NCBI RefSeq assembly: GCF_014672835.1
Contig: NZ_CP060244.1
Location: forward strand, 509,001-573,000
DNA length: 64,000 bases
Source of the DNA: Entomobacter blattae
Lineage (GTDB): Bacteria > Pseudomonadota > Alphaproteobacteria > Acetobacterales > Acetobacteraceae
Reading direction: 5' to 3'
In this document: positions 54,817 through 63,962 of the stretch, piece after piece
Position numbering within the stretch: position 1 is the first letter of the stretch
Layout of the letters: every line of letters begins with the position of its first letter
Notes under the pieces: model-generated
What the model was told of the DNA's origin: nothing
The model's database searches: none
Seen by the model: the letters and a program-made list of their open reading frames with translations, nothing else
Position numbers and translations under genes: made by a program

Positions 54817-56352
54817 CTAGACTACGGTTTTCTCCCGAAAAGCCTGATGAACTCGAGACCATTTTTTACTTAAGGGAATAAAGGCGCCAAAAACACCAAA
54901 ACATACAACAGCCAAGCCGCCCAACCAACCAAAAAGATGGGCATACAAAACAAGGCTCGCTTGAGGGTCGAATGGACCATCTGTGGGAAGAGAGGCAAAA
55001 TTGGCCACCATACTCCCCAGATACATCGCTGTACCAGACATCACGAAATAAGACCCCACCATAAAAGCATTGAGCCTTACGGGCACATACCGTGCTATCA
55101 CCGCCAACCCTAGACCACTAATGAACAGCTCTCCTGCAGAGAAAAGAAAATACCCTACAACCATAACCCATGGTGACAGCCTTACCGAAGGAGAGGTAAA
55201 CGCCATCCATGACCAAAAGAAAAACCCTAAGGCCACACATGCAAAACCCCATAAAAACTTTACCGACAAATGGCTTTCCTTCTTCTTATAGCCGTACCTG
55301 TATAATACGGCTAAAGCAGGGCTAAGGATCATAATCCAGAGGGGGTTTAAAGCCTGAAATTGCCCAGCAGACCAGCTAAATAAGGGGAAAGTCCCAATCA
55401 TGAATTCGGCACGGATATGCCGCAGGGTAAACAAGGTCAAGGATGTCACCATTTGCTGATAGAAAATAAAATAGGACATCGCCTCAAGCGTTAAGAGATA
55501 CATAACCTTTAAACCGGGTTTTTCTGATGCGGGCACTTTACCCAATAACCAGACCCAAATCCCCAAGACAATACAGGCTGCAAACAGAATAAAAAAACGT
55601 GAAAAATCGGGATGCTGGAGCAGAAAAGCGAGACAAAGACTCCCTCCCACGATGGCAGAAAGAACCACCCCTTGCCGAAAAAAGGACTGTTTTTGAAAAT
55701 CTGCGGCAGAACCAATATGACTTAACCGGCTACGCATTATCCAATAATTGGCAACGCTCACCACAAGACCACCACAACACGCAGCAAAAGCCACATGCCA
55801 GCCAAAGCGATCTTTCAACCACGGCGTTAAGAGCAGGGAAACAGTAGACCCAACATTGATCGCCATGTAATATAAGGTAAAGGCGGCATCCAGCCTGTTA
55901 TATTCATTCATATAAATAGCCCTTACCAAAGTTGCTGCATTGGGTTTAAAAAGTCCATTCCCTACGCTAATGACCCCCATGGCCAGGTAGAGAAAAAACA
56001 TCTCATGCCCCAAAACCCCTATAGGTAAGCTCAATAACAGATACCCCACTGCCAGTACACATCCCCCCCACACGGTACAGCGACGGGAACCTAAGACTTT
56101 ATCGCCAACCCACCCACCAATAACAGGTGATGAATAAGTTAAAGCAGCAAAGGCTCCCCAAAGCAGGTTGGCTTTCTCATCCCCAAAGCCCATTTTTTGC
56201 ACTAAAAACAAGAGAAGCACGCCTTGCATGCCGTAATACCCAAAGCGTTCCCACACCTCTATGAGCAACACAACCGAAAAAGCCTGTGTTTGGCTCACTT
56301 GTTGCCCAGCCAGATTTGAAGTTTCTTTTAGAGAAGAGGGAGGCATAAACAT
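54817..56352 (-). CDS. POT-family proton-coupled peptide transporter
   Basis: A proton-dependent oligopeptide transporter (PTR2/DtpA family), about 511 residues with 12-14 helices. The family motif E-x-x-E-R-F appears in IEVWERFGYYGMQG (~32), and GGWVGDKVLGSRRCTVWGG and NVGSTVSLLLTPWL match PTR2 signatures. It imports di- and tripeptides, which would use the products of the periplasmic peptidases in this window. The ATG at 56352 follows AAAGGA at 5 bases; the longer frame to 56388 lacks a ribosome site. Confidence 0.9.
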   Translation of the reverse strand: MFMPPSSLKETSNLAGQQVSQTQAFSVVLLIEVWERFGYYGMQGVLLLFLVQKMGFGDEKANLLWGAFAALTYSSPVIGGWVGDKVLGSRRCTVWGGCVLAVGYLLLSLPIGVLGHEMFFLYLAMGVISVGNGLFKPNAATLVRAIYMNEYNRLDAAFTLYYMAINVGSTVSLLLTPWLKDRFGWHVAFAACCGGLVVSVANYWIMRSRLSHIGSAADFQKQSFFRQGVVLSAIVGGSLCLAFLLQHPDFSRFFILFAACIVLGIWVWLLGKVPASEKPGLKVMYLLTLEAMSYFIFYQQMVTSLTLFTLRHIRAEFMIGTFPLFSWSAGQFQALNPLWIMILSPALAVLYRYGYKKKESHLSVKFLWGFACVALGFFFWSWMAFTSPSVRLSPWVMVVGYFLFSAGELFISGLGLAVIARYVPVRLNAFMVGSYFVMSGTAMYLGSMVANFASLPTDGPFDPQASLVLYAHLFGWLGGLAVVCFGVFGAFIPLSKKWSRVHQAFREKTVV

Positions 56353-56588
56353 GCTAATCCTTTGAAAAAACAGGCCCCAATACCCCACCAGGCCATAAGT
56401 TACGCTATCAAACGGGGAAGTCTTATTATCATGAAATAAAAAACAGAAAAAGAAAACTTCATCTTTATCAGAAGTTTATATAAAGATATCTCTACCCTTT
56501 TCTGTTTTCTGATAATTCTTAATGCTCATTTCTGATAGTTCTTAATACCCAATCGGTTTTTTCACTTTTTTCCTCAACGGTCTCCCCC

Positions 56589-57335
56589 ATGCGATCATGT
56601 TGCTCTTCGTCCATTCGTTATAAAATTACGGCCCTCATGGGCTCGATCCTACTCGTCATGGCCAGCCCTGTTTGGGCTCGTGCCGAGCAAGCTCCGGCTG
56701 ATGCATCTGTTTATGACTTATCGCCCCTGCCCGTTTCAGAAGGGACAATCGCCCAGTTTATTCCCACCCCTCAAGGTGGGATTGATGGATTTTTGCTTAC
56801 AAACGGCATTCAGGTCATCCTCCCTCCTGACATGGGGTTACAAGTTTCAACTATTACCCATGTGGGAGATAAAGTGAAGATCCAGGGCCTCAGAGGGGAA
56901 ACCCTCCCCATTTTGCGGGGTTTTTCGGTAACCGATACCCATAAAAGAACCATTCGTGAAACGGGACTTCCTAAAACATACACGCCCCATCATGGTACGG
57001 GCCCCTATTTGGTCACTCAAGGGGTCATCAAGCAGCCTCTTTATAATCAGCAAGGCATGTTATGTGGTGCAATTTTGTCTAACCAATCAATCATATGGGT
57101 TTCGCCCATAAAAGCCTTGGAATATTCAGCGATGTTTCGCAAGGGAAAAACCCTATATGCCCGTGGTTCTGGCAGCGCAACCACCCTGGGTGAGGCCATA
57201 CAGGCCCAAGAGATTGGCCCCTCTATGAAGCAAACTGTGCAAACAAACCTGCATGGAAGTGTTAAAAGGGGTGCTGCGGCTGGTATGCCTGATTACGACC
57301 TCATCCCCGGCTCTGATTTTTATTCCGGAGAGTAA
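56589..57335 (+). CDS. Exported protein of unknown function preceding the ATP synthase operon
   Basis: A 248-residue protein with a signal peptide (ALMGSILLVMASPVWARAEQA). The mature part seems to contain two related beta-rich units: GTIAQFIPTPQGGIDGFLL plus GIQVILPP (~60), and GVIKQPLYNQQGMLCGAIL plus SIIWVSP (~147). This suggests a duplicated OB-like fold binding a ligand or divalent ion. I recognise no family. Its stop lies 5 bases before atpI, so it is probably transcribed with the F0 genes. The ribosome site is weak. Confidence 0.65.
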   Translation: MRSCCSSSIRYKITALMGSILLVMASPVWARAEQAPADASVYDLSPLPVSEGTIAQFIPTPQGGIDGFLLTNGIQVILPPDMGLQVSTITHVGDKVKIQGLRGETLPILRGFSVTDTHKRTIRETGLPKTYTPHHGTGPYLVTQGVIKQPLYNQQGMLCGAILSNQSIIWVSPIKALEYSAMFRKGKTLYARGSGSATTLGEAIQAQEIGPSMKQTVQTNLHGSVKRGAAAGMPDYDLIPGSDFYSGE

Positions 57336-57340
57336 ACTTT

Positions 57341-57649
57341 ATGGACACCCCCCAAAACCCTTCCTCCTTTAAGGAGCGCCTTGCAGAGGCCCGAAAAAAA
57401 CAAGGGCTTGAACAACAAGCAACCCACAACCGCCCCAAACCAGATCAGAGCTCTGCGCGCTCCATGATTGCTTTTGCCTTCAGGCTAGCCACAGAAATGC
57501 TTTCTGCCCTGGTTGTTGGCGTAGCAATCGGTTGGGGCCTAGACTACTGGCTTCACACGAAAGGTATTTTTCTGATAATATTCTCTTTTTTGGGAATAGC
57601 ATCTGGTGTATTGAATATTTGGCGACTTGCCCTTAAAAGCAAACCCTAG
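57341..57649 (+). CDS. atpI: ATP synthase protein I (AtpI)
   Basis: A 102-residue membrane protein with two helices (FAFRLATEMLSALVVGVAIGWG and IFLIIFSFLGIASGVLNIW) after a basic, coiled N-terminus. Position directly before atpB and the RLATEMLSALVVG motif identify it as AtpI, an assembly helper for the c-ring and Mg2+ supply. It is 5 bases after the exported protein gene. Confidence 0.87.
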   Translation: MDTPQNPSSFKERLAEARKKQGLEQQATHNRPKPDQSSARSMIAFAFRLATEMLSALVVGVAIGWGLDYWLHTKGIFLIIFSFLGIASGVLNIWRLALKSKP

Positions 57650-57693
57650 ACTATAGACCAGTGGGGGACTCCCCTTATGAAAGGAATAGAAAC

Positions 57694-58455
57694 GTGGCAG
57701 AAGGGTCCAGTATTGATGCCTTGGGACAGTTTGAACTGCACCCGGTTTTTGGCTCCGTCGGCGAGGCTTTAAAGTTCAGTCAATCCTCTTTAATGATGGT
57801 GGTTACAGCGGTCATTGTGGCAGGCTTTATTCTCATCAGCATGGTGCCACGCTCTCTTATTCCAGGCAGACTTCAGGCGACAACAGAACTGGGCTATAAC
57901 TTTATCCATAACATGACCCTTGGCACTATAGGTGATAGGGGGAAAGCGTATTTCCCCTTTATCTATACATTGTTTTTTTTCATCCTTATTGGAAATTACC
58001 TTGGCCTTATGCCATGGGGGTTTGCCTTTACCAGCCATATTGTTGTTACGGTTACTTTAGCGCTGTTGGTGTTCTTTTTAGCCATGGCTGTTTCATTTCG
58101 GCATCAGGGTATGGGATTTTTTGCCCATTTCTTGCCTGAGGGTGCGCCCATTGTCATGGCCCCTCTTTTGGTTCCTATTGAAATCCTCTCCTACCTTTCC
58201 CGCCCTGTGAGCCTCTCCATTCGTCTTTTTGCCAATATGGTTGCGGGGCACGTTATGTTCATTATGTTTGCAACTTTTACCATTATGTTCAGTAGTTTGG
58301 GCCTTTTTGGTGACTTGCTCGGCGTTGCTCCTATTGTTATAAATATTGCACTTATGGCGCTGGAACTTCTGGTAGGTGCCCTGCAAGCCTATGTTTTTGC
58401 CATATTAGCTTGCATTTACCTTCAAGAAGCCGTAGGCCATGGACATCACGATTAA
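57694..58455 (+). CDS. atpB: ATP synthase F0 subunit a (AtpB)
   Basis: The proton-channel subunit. It has about five to six helices, and the key Arg lies in SRPVSLSIRLFANMVAGHV (residue ~175 in the second part), with the C-terminal ALQAYVFAILACIYLQEAV also conserved. I place the start at the GTG at 57694, 8 bases after AGGA, giving AEGSSIDALGQFELHPVFG, the usual N-terminus; a GTG at 57661 gives 11 more residues. The F1 genes are elsewhere, as normal in alphaproteobacteria. Confidence 0.92.
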   Translation: MAEGSSIDALGQFELHPVFGSVGEALKFSQSSLMMVVTAVIVAGFILISMVPRSLIPGRLQATTELGYNFIHNMTLGTIGDRGKAYFPFIYTLFFFILIGNYLGLMPWGFAFTSHIVVTVTLALLVFFLAMAVSFRHQGMGFFAHFLPEGAPIVMAPLLVPIEILSYLSRPVSLSIRLFANMVAGHVMFIMFATFTIMFSSLGLFGDLLGVAPIVINIALMALELLVGALQAYVFAILACIYLQEAVGHGHHD

Positions 58456-58545
58456 AAATAGCGTTAATAAATTTCTGCTTTCATGATATACCGTTGAGTA
58501 ACTCACTGAATATTTCTACACTTAATAGAAGAAAGGACCTGAATT

Positions 58546-58770
58546 ATGGATATTGCTGCAGCCCGTGAAATTGGTGCAGGCCTCGCTGTTATCGCCCTTT
58601 GCGGGGTTGGTGTTGGTATTGGTAATATTTTTTCAACCCTGGTTTCCAGCATTGCCCGTAACCCAGCTGCACGGCAAAATGTTTTTGGTATTGGCATGCT
58701 TGGCTTTGCCCTTACAGAAGCCGTAGCCCTCTATGCCCTTCTGATTGCCTTCCTTATCCTTTTTGGCTAA
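58546..58770 (+). CDS. atpE: ATP synthase F0 subunit c (AtpE)
   Basis: A 74-residue two-helix proteolipid of the rotor ring. The polar loop is RNPAARQ (38-44) and the ion-binding acid is Glu58 in [14 protein letters not shown]. The first helix carries the GVGVGIGN glycine repeats. The ATG follows AGGA. There is about 90 bases of spacing after atpB. No sodium-type ligand cluster is apparent, so the ring is taken as proton-driven. Confidence 0.95.
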   Translation: MDIAAAREIGAGLAVIALCGVGVGIGNIFSTLVSSIARNPAARQNVFGIGMLGFALTEAVALYALLIAFLILFG

Positions 58771-58797
58771 GCTGATTGTAGAAAGAAGGACAAGACC

Positions 58798-59409
58798 GTG
58801 TTACGCATAAAGGTGATGCCTTTGCCATCTATCAGACGAATAGCAGGCCTATCTTTTGGGATCTTGTTTTTGTTTGCCGCAGCAACGCCTTCTGCGTACG
58901 CTTCTGGCATGCCCCAGCTTGATATTAAAAATCCGCTGGTCTGGGGGCAAGCTATTTGGGTTTGTATTGTTTTTCTTGCCCTTTACCTGACCTTGAAATA
59001 TGCCGCCCTTCCTAAAATTGAAACGGTTCTAGAACATAGAAAGACGACCATAAAAAACAACCTGGAAAAAGCCCAAAACGCAAAAAGCCAGGCTGATGCT
59101 TCATGGAGTGAAGTCGCAAAGGCCCGCAGTGAAGCCCAAGCAGAAGCTGCAAAAAATGTCAATCAGGTTATGGACCAAGCCCGAAAAGCGCAGGAGCAGC
59201 AAAAACAAGATCTGCACAGCCGCTTTAATTCCGAGCTGAATTTGGCTGAACAACGTATACAGAAAGCCCGCAACAAAAGCCTTACTTCTCTTCCAGAAGT
59301 TGCTACAGAAACAACAGCAGCCCTTTTGGAAAACCTCTTGGGTGAAAAGGTAGATAACTCTCACCTTGCTGAACGTGCACGTATCCTTGCACAATCTTAT
59401 CAGGCCTGA
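58798..59409 (+). CDS. atpF': ATP synthase F0 subunit b' (AtpF')
   Basis: A 203-residue b-type stator subunit. A first hydrophobic segment (residues ~15-37, ending PSAYASG) looks like a signal peptide, followed by the membrane anchor (VWGQAIWVCIVFLALYLTL) and a long Ala/Lys/Glu-rich coiled coil. A b/b' pair is normal for alphaproteobacteria; here the first gene has the signal-like extension. GTG start at 58798 after AAGGA, 28 bases after atpE. Confidence 0.87.
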   Translation: MLRIKVMPLPSIRRIAGLSFGILFLFAAATPSAYASGMPQLDIKNPLVWGQAIWVCIVFLALYLTLKYAALPKIETVLEHRKTTIKNNLEKAQNAKSQADASWSEVAKARSEAQAEAAKNVNQVMDQARKAQEQQKQDLHSRFNSELNLAEQRIQKARNKSLTSLPEVATETTAALLENLLGEKVDNSHLAERARILAQSYQA

Positions 59410-59423
59410 TTGGAGAGCATTTT

Positions 59424-59930
59424 ATGGAAATCTTGCACGAACCTCATTTTTGGACCGCTGTTGCCTTTGTTTTGTTTTTTATCTTTTTTGGTAAAAAGCT
59501 TTGGGCTACGCTTTCCAATATGCTTGATACCCATACCAAGTCTATTCAAAATGCTCTGAATGAGGCTGAAAACCTGCGTGCCGAAGCTGAAGCCTTGCTT
59601 GCCAAAGCCCAAAGTGAGCGTAAACGTGCCATGCAGGAAGCCGAAGAAATGATTGCCAAATCTCATAAAGAGGCAGAAATCTTTGCTGAGCAGGCCAAGC
59701 AAAAAGCGCTGGAAGAAGCGCAACGTTTTGAAGTACAGTTAAAAGAGCGGCTGAAAGCTGAAGAAGACGCAGCGCGCAACGAAATCCGTAAAATTGCTGC
59801 AGACTTAACGGCGAAAACTGCGATGGATTTTCTTCAGTCTCATCTTCCTCCCGAAAAAGACCTCGCACTGATCGACAAAGCCATTGCTGATATTCCAAAA
59901 GCGTTTACCAAACATCAAAGCGCTGCCTGA
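59424..59930 (+). CDS. atpF: ATP synthase F0 subunit b (AtpF)
   Basis: A 168-residue stator subunit with one N-terminal helix (FWTAVAFVLFFIFFGKKLWATL) and a long coiled coil (~35-130) rich in Ala, Glu and Lys. It pairs with b' and connects F0 to F1. It begins 14 bases after atpF' and ends the F0 operon. The length is somewhat shorter than b' because it lacks the signal-like extension. Confidence 0.9.
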   Translation: MEILHEPHFWTAVAFVLFFIFFGKKLWATLSNMLDTHTKSIQNALNEAENLRAEAEALLAKAQSERKRAMQEAEEMIAKSHKEAEIFAEQAKQKALEEAQRFEVQLKERLKAEEDAARNEIRKIAADLTAKTAMDFLQSHLPPEKDLALIDKAIADIPKAFTKHQSAA

Positions 59931-59965
59931 TGCTTTAAACCTTAACAATAAAAAGCTCAACATCA

Positions 59966-60709
59966 GTGTCGACCTTTGAAGCTTCTCCTCCTATTTTTAG
60001 CCTTGTTGTTACTGTTTTAAATGAAGCAGAAAATATCGCTCCTGTTTGTCGGGAAATTGCTGAGTGCCTGGATAAACTTCCGCCTTGCGAAGTTATTTTT
60101 GTTAATGATGGAAGCACCGATCAAACCTTAAATACTCTGATAAAAGCCAAGCATTCGGTCTTACCGCATCTAAGAATTCTCTCTCATGATCGGCGCTTGG
60201 GTAAATCGGCTGCGCTTCGAACAGGTATTGAAGCCGCGCATGGGCAATGGATTGCCACAATGGATGGCGATGGACAAGATAACCCACTAGAATTTTCTTC
60301 AATGCTTGCCATTGCCCTGAAAACCCCTGAAAACCCCTCTTTGGTCGTAGGAATCCGGCTTAAACGCCATGATAGGCTTTCTCGTAAAATAGCAACAAAA
60401 CTTGCAAATGGCTTTCGTCAGTTTCTCTTAAAAGATAAGTGCCCCGACACCGGTGCACCCATGAAAGTTTTTAGGAGAAGCGATTTTTTGCGCCTGCCAC
60501 AATTTGAAGGGCTCCATCGTTTTTTACCGGCCCTTATGCAAAAATATCGAATAAAGCTGGTTTGCTATCCTGTCAAACATCGCAGCCGCCTTTATGGTTC
60601 ATCAAAATACACCAATTTTAACAGAGCCATCGTAGGTATTGGGGATTTAATGGGTGTCATGTGGTTTTTATCTCGCACTCATCTCCCACGTGACATAAAA
60701 GAGCAGTAA
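59966..60709 (+). CDS. Family 2 glycosyltransferase, polyprenyl-phosphate sugar synthase-like
   Basis: A 247-residue GT2 enzyme of the DPM1/ArnC group. The N-terminal SLVVTVLNEAENIAPVCREI is followed by VNDGSTDQTL (~50), the metal motif MDGDGQDNP (~98) and the late RSRLYGSSKYTNF (~213). It probably loads a sugar on undecaprenyl phosphate. The start is GTG at 59966. It is 36 bases after atpF, and is followed by the GT39/83-type transferase that would use its product, so the two form a functional pair. Confidence 0.85.
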   Translation: MSTFEASPPIFSLVVTVLNEAENIAPVCREIAECLDKLPPCEVIFVNDGSTDQTLNTLIKAKHSVLPHLRILSHDRRLGKSAALRTGIEAAHGQWIATMDGDGQDNPLEFSSMLAIALKTPENPSLVVGIRLKRHDRLSRKIATKLANGFRQFLLKDKCPDTGAPMKVFRRSDFLRLPQFEGLHRFLPALMQKYRIKLVCYPVKHRSRLYGSSKYTNFNRAIVGIGDLMGVMWFLSRTHLPRDIKEQ

Positions 60710-60753
60710 GCCTTTTTTAAAAATGGCGTTTCCCGTGACATAAAGGTTTTCCC

Positions 60754-62403
60754 ATGCATTTAGCATCTCGTCTCTGTGTTGCCATTGCCATTGTGGTCTT
60801 CTTTTTATTCCTTCCCGGGCGTGCGAGCCTTCCTCCGCTCGATCGAGATGAAGCTCGTTATATGCAGGCAACATCCCAAATGGTTGAAAGCGGTGACTGG
60901 ATTGACGTTCGCTTTCAGGACAAACCACGTTACTTGCAGCCTGCAGGGATTTATTGGCTTGAGGCTCTTGCCGTAAAAGCGGCCGGCCCCCGTTATGAAC
61001 GTGCTACATGGCCCTATCGTATTCCTTCTCTTCTCTCAGCATGTGCTGCTGTGTTGTTAACCATGTGGTTGGGCTCTGCTCTTTTTGGGCTTCCTGCTGG
61101 CGTGTTGGCTGCTGGCCTTTTAGCCACGTCAGTATTGCTAACCGCAGAAAGCCGAATGGCAACAATCGATACAACATTGCTCATGTTTGTACTCCTCGCT
61201 GAAGCGGCTATTCTCAAAGCATGGCAAAATAATGCCCTTCCACGGCTCCTTCCCTTACGGTATGCTTTCCTTTACTGGGGCGCAATAGGCTGCGGGCTTA
61301 TGCTTAAGGGGCCTGTTATCCTTATTCCTGCCCTTGGCACCCCCCTTGCTCTTATGATCATTGAACGACAAAAAGACTGGTGGCGCCACCTTCGTCCCTC
61401 ATGGGGGTGGGGTTTAACCGTGCTGATTGTGATACCCTGGTGTTTAGCTATTGGTATTTTAACCCATGGTGATTTCTATACCCATTCTCTGGGTACAAAC
61501 TTTTTTGGTAAAGTGGCCAATGGGCGCGAATCTCATGGATTACCCCCCGGCTATCATATTGCCATACTCTCCATTGGATTTTGGCCAGCCTCACTCTTTC
61601 TCGCCATGGCACTCCCTTTTATCTGGCTTAACCGTTACAAAGCAGAAACCCGTTTCCTTATCTGTTGGATTGTCCCACATTGGCTTGTTTTTGAGGCAAT
61701 TGCCACAAAACTTCCCCACTATGTACTGCCCATTTACCCTGCCTTGGCTATTTTAACAGCAAGTGCCTTCACCCATACTCAATCATGGCGATGGCCTAAA
61801 TCCCTCCTAGGAAAAATCCTTTTGGGAGTTTATGCCCTGATATGGTTGGGAACAGGTCTTCTTCTTGCCATTGCAGGCCCATATCTACTATGGAAGCAAG
61901 AACAGCTTCTCTCTCCAGCGGCGATTGTTATTGCTGTAGGCGCTCTACCCCTCATCATTTTAACGTTATGGTTTGTCTGGAAAAAGAACATATGGCGGGC
62001 GGTTGCCTGTGCATTAGGGTCTGCTGCCATTATTTATATCGGTCTGTTTTTAACGGTTATTCCTAAACTTTCCACCCTATGGCTGAGCCCACGTCTTGCA
62101 CAGATGATAGAAGATATAAAACCGTGTCCTCACCCCTTTCTCGCATCGGTTTCCTACTCGGAGCCAAGCCTGGTTTTCCTAACAGAGGGAAAAATCCATT
62201 TGCTCAATATTGAAGATGCTGTCAAAGCCCTCCCTGCCCATCAGGATTGCGCCCTTATCCTTGCCGATAAAAAGGACGAAGGACTCCTTATGGAAACCCT
62301 GAAGCACCAAAATTTACACGCCACAAAAAGGGCGATCGTTAAAGGCGTCAACTACTCCAATGGCAAAAAGCTAGAAATTGGGTTTTTTCAACCAGCACCG
62401 TAA
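60754..62403 (+). CDS. Membrane glycosyltransferase, GT39/GT83 (ArnT-like)
   Basis: A 549-residue polytopic (about 12 helices) transferase of the ArnT/PMT type. The N-terminal catalytic loop has LDRDEARYMQATSQMVESGDW (Asp/Glu ~28-31), then RFQDKPRYLQPAGIYWLEA (~50). Such enzymes use polyprenyl-phosphate sugars to modify lipid A, as in aminoarabinose transfer. The acceptor here is unknown. It lies 44 bases after the GT2 gene. The gap contains a near-repeat of CGTGACATAAA found at the end of that gene. Confidence 0.83.
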   Translation: MHLASRLCVAIAIVVFFLFLPGRASLPPLDRDEARYMQATSQMVESGDWIDVRFQDKPRYLQPAGIYWLEALAVKAAGPRYERATWPYRIPSLLSACAAVLLTMWLGSALFGLPAGVLAAGLLATSVLLTAESRMATIDTTLLMFVLLAEAAILKAWQNNALPRLLPLRYAFLYWGAIGCGLMLKGPVILIPALGTPLALMIIERQKDWWRHLRPSWGWGLTVLIVIPWCLAIGILTHGDFYTHSLGTNFFGKVANGRESHGLPPGYHIAILSIGFWPASLFLAMALPFIWLNRYKAETRFLICWIVPHWLVFEAIATKLPHYVLPIYPALAILTASAFTHTQSWRWPKSLLGKILLGVYALIWLGTGLLLAIAGPYLLWKQEQLLSPAAIVIAVGALPLIILTLWFVWKKNIWRAVACALGSAAIIYIGLFLTVIPKLSTLWLSPRLAQMIEDIKPCPHPFLASVSYSEPSLVFLTEGKIHLLNIEDAVKALPAHQDCALILADKKDEGLLMETLKHQNLHATKRAIVKGVNYSNGKKLEIGFFQPAP

Positions 62404-62768
62404 TACCAACCTTTAAGCCTATTAAAACCGTGCGGCCCTCAAATAGAGGAAAGACTCAAATTGGCGTGCCATATGAAAGCATATTCGATGGTAAGTAAAA
62501 CCGGTTCTGATATATTAAAAAAACCCAATATTAAAGCCCGATATGATTGAAAACCCGAGCTTATCACTTAGAGAATTTCCTAAAATGCAGCATCCCTGCA
62601 AAAACTGGTAAAAAAGTTCCCCTCACAAAGACTGCCCCAAAATTCGGGAAATAATGTGAGTAAGGGTTCTGTTCATTCATGGCGCAATGGGTGGTTAACA
62701 GCAGAAAATGGAGCAGATAACAAATTTGCAGAAGGAAGACAGAGAATTCCTCACCATTCACAGCCCAC
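62404..62768. other. Gene-free region between convergent genes
   Basis: A 365-base stretch between the convergent glycosyltransferase and AI-2E-type genes. No convincing ORF, repeat or terminator was found; a 65-codon minus-strand ORF at 62564 has no ribosome site or family match. Confidence 0.4.
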
Positions 62769-63962
62769 CTAACGTCCTTTAACCAAAGTCCGAAGCGAGG
62801 TCGGTTGAGCAGGGCCTCCTAAAATATGCCCTATAGGGGTTAGGAAATTAATATTATCACATAAAATCTTTAGTACAGCCAACATGGGTAAGGAAAGAAA
62901 AGCCCCTGAAATACCCCATAGCCAATCCCAAAACATCAGGGATGCCATAACCATAACGGGATTTAAGGTAAATCTTTTTGCCAGCAACATGGGGGTTAAA
63001 GTTTCGCCTTCAACCAAATGAATGAAAAAATAAATTAAGGGCGGTATAAACGCCATAAGAAGAGTGGGAAAAGCAAAGAGCCCTACAAAAAAGTAAATAA
63101 CAATGCCTACCCCTGGCCCAATAATGGGAATATAATTAAGCAAAAAAGCCAATACCCCCCACAATAATGGGTTTGGCATTCCTAAAACCCAACATTGGAT
63201 CATATTGGCCAATCCCACCAGAATATTCATAATCGTTATGGTGACCAAGTAGATAGAAACATTTCTCTCAATTTCACCTACAATATGAATCAGTCTTTTC
63301 TTTTCTAGCACTGTGGGCATAATCTCCACCACACGCCACAAAAGGCTATCGCCTTCAGCAAGCAGAAAAAAGAGAAGAATCAGCATGGTGAACATTTCAA
63401 ACAGGAGTTCACCTGTTCCGGACAAGACAGAAGACCCTAAGGTTAACAGCTCCGAGCTATTACCTTTGGTAATAATTGAAGGCTGGAGGCGGGGAGTCTC
63501 GGTAAAGATTTTTTGGTCAATGATAAATTGGAGTCGGTTATACCCATCCTGAAGGATATGAACAGGCCCCTTAAGAATGGATAGCTTCGCCTCTAATATG
63601 GGCAGGCTATCGGGAATTTTCGCTATCCACCGTGCCGCAGGAACAGAAATGGCCGTGCCAATGGCACTAACAACAACGAACAACACAATAATAAGAAAAA
63701 TAGCAGCTAAAGGCTTGGGAAGTTTTGCTCTTTTATGAAAAAACCGCATTAGAGGCGCAAAAAGTAAATTTAAAACCAAAGCCAATACAAAGGGCAGTAT
63801 AATGGATGCTGCAAAATGCAAAGTGTAAAAAATGGCCAGCAATGTTAAAATCAAAAGGCAGACCTTGTTAAAGCCAAAAGAGGTTTTTTTTACAGCTTCT
63901 ATAGCCTTTTTCTGTTGCTTAACCTCATAAGGTTGGTTGGCCTGAATTTTTTCATCACTCAT
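62769..63962 (-). CDS. AI-2E family (PerM/YdiK-like) transporter
   Basis: A 397-residue inner-membrane protein of the AI-2E transporter superfamily (UPF0118). About eight helices are visible in the usual layout: two at the N-terminus (ILTLLAIFYTLHFAASIILPFVLALVLNLLFAP, split), then VSIYLVTITIMNILVGL, LNYIPIIGPGVGIVIYFFVGLFA (split) and FIHLVEGETLTPMLLAKRFTLNP (split), the most conserved block, followed by PVMVMASLMFWDWLWGISGAF. Proteins of the family export small molecules or ions; autoinducer-2 export is shown only for TqsA. The substrate is unknown. Confidence 0.88.
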   Translation of the reverse strand: MSDEKIQANQPYEVKQQKKAIEAVKKTSFGFNKVCLLILTLLAIFYTLHFAASIILPFVLALVLNLLFAPLMRFFHKRAKLPKPLAAIFLIIVLFVVVSAIGTAISVPAARWIAKIPDSLPILEAKLSILKGPVHILQDGYNRLQFIIDQKIFTETPRLQPSIITKGNSSELLTLGSSVLSGTGELLFEMFTMLILLFFLLAEGDSLLWRVVEIMPTVLEKKRLIHIVGEIERNVSIYLVTITIMNILVGLANMIQCWVLGMPNPLLWGVLAFLLNYIPIIGPGVGIVIYFFVGLFAFPTLLMAFIPPLIYFFIHLVEGETLTPMLLAKRFTLNPVMVMASLMFWDWLWGISGAFLSLPMLAVLKILCDNINFLTPIGHILGGPAQPTSLRTLVKGR

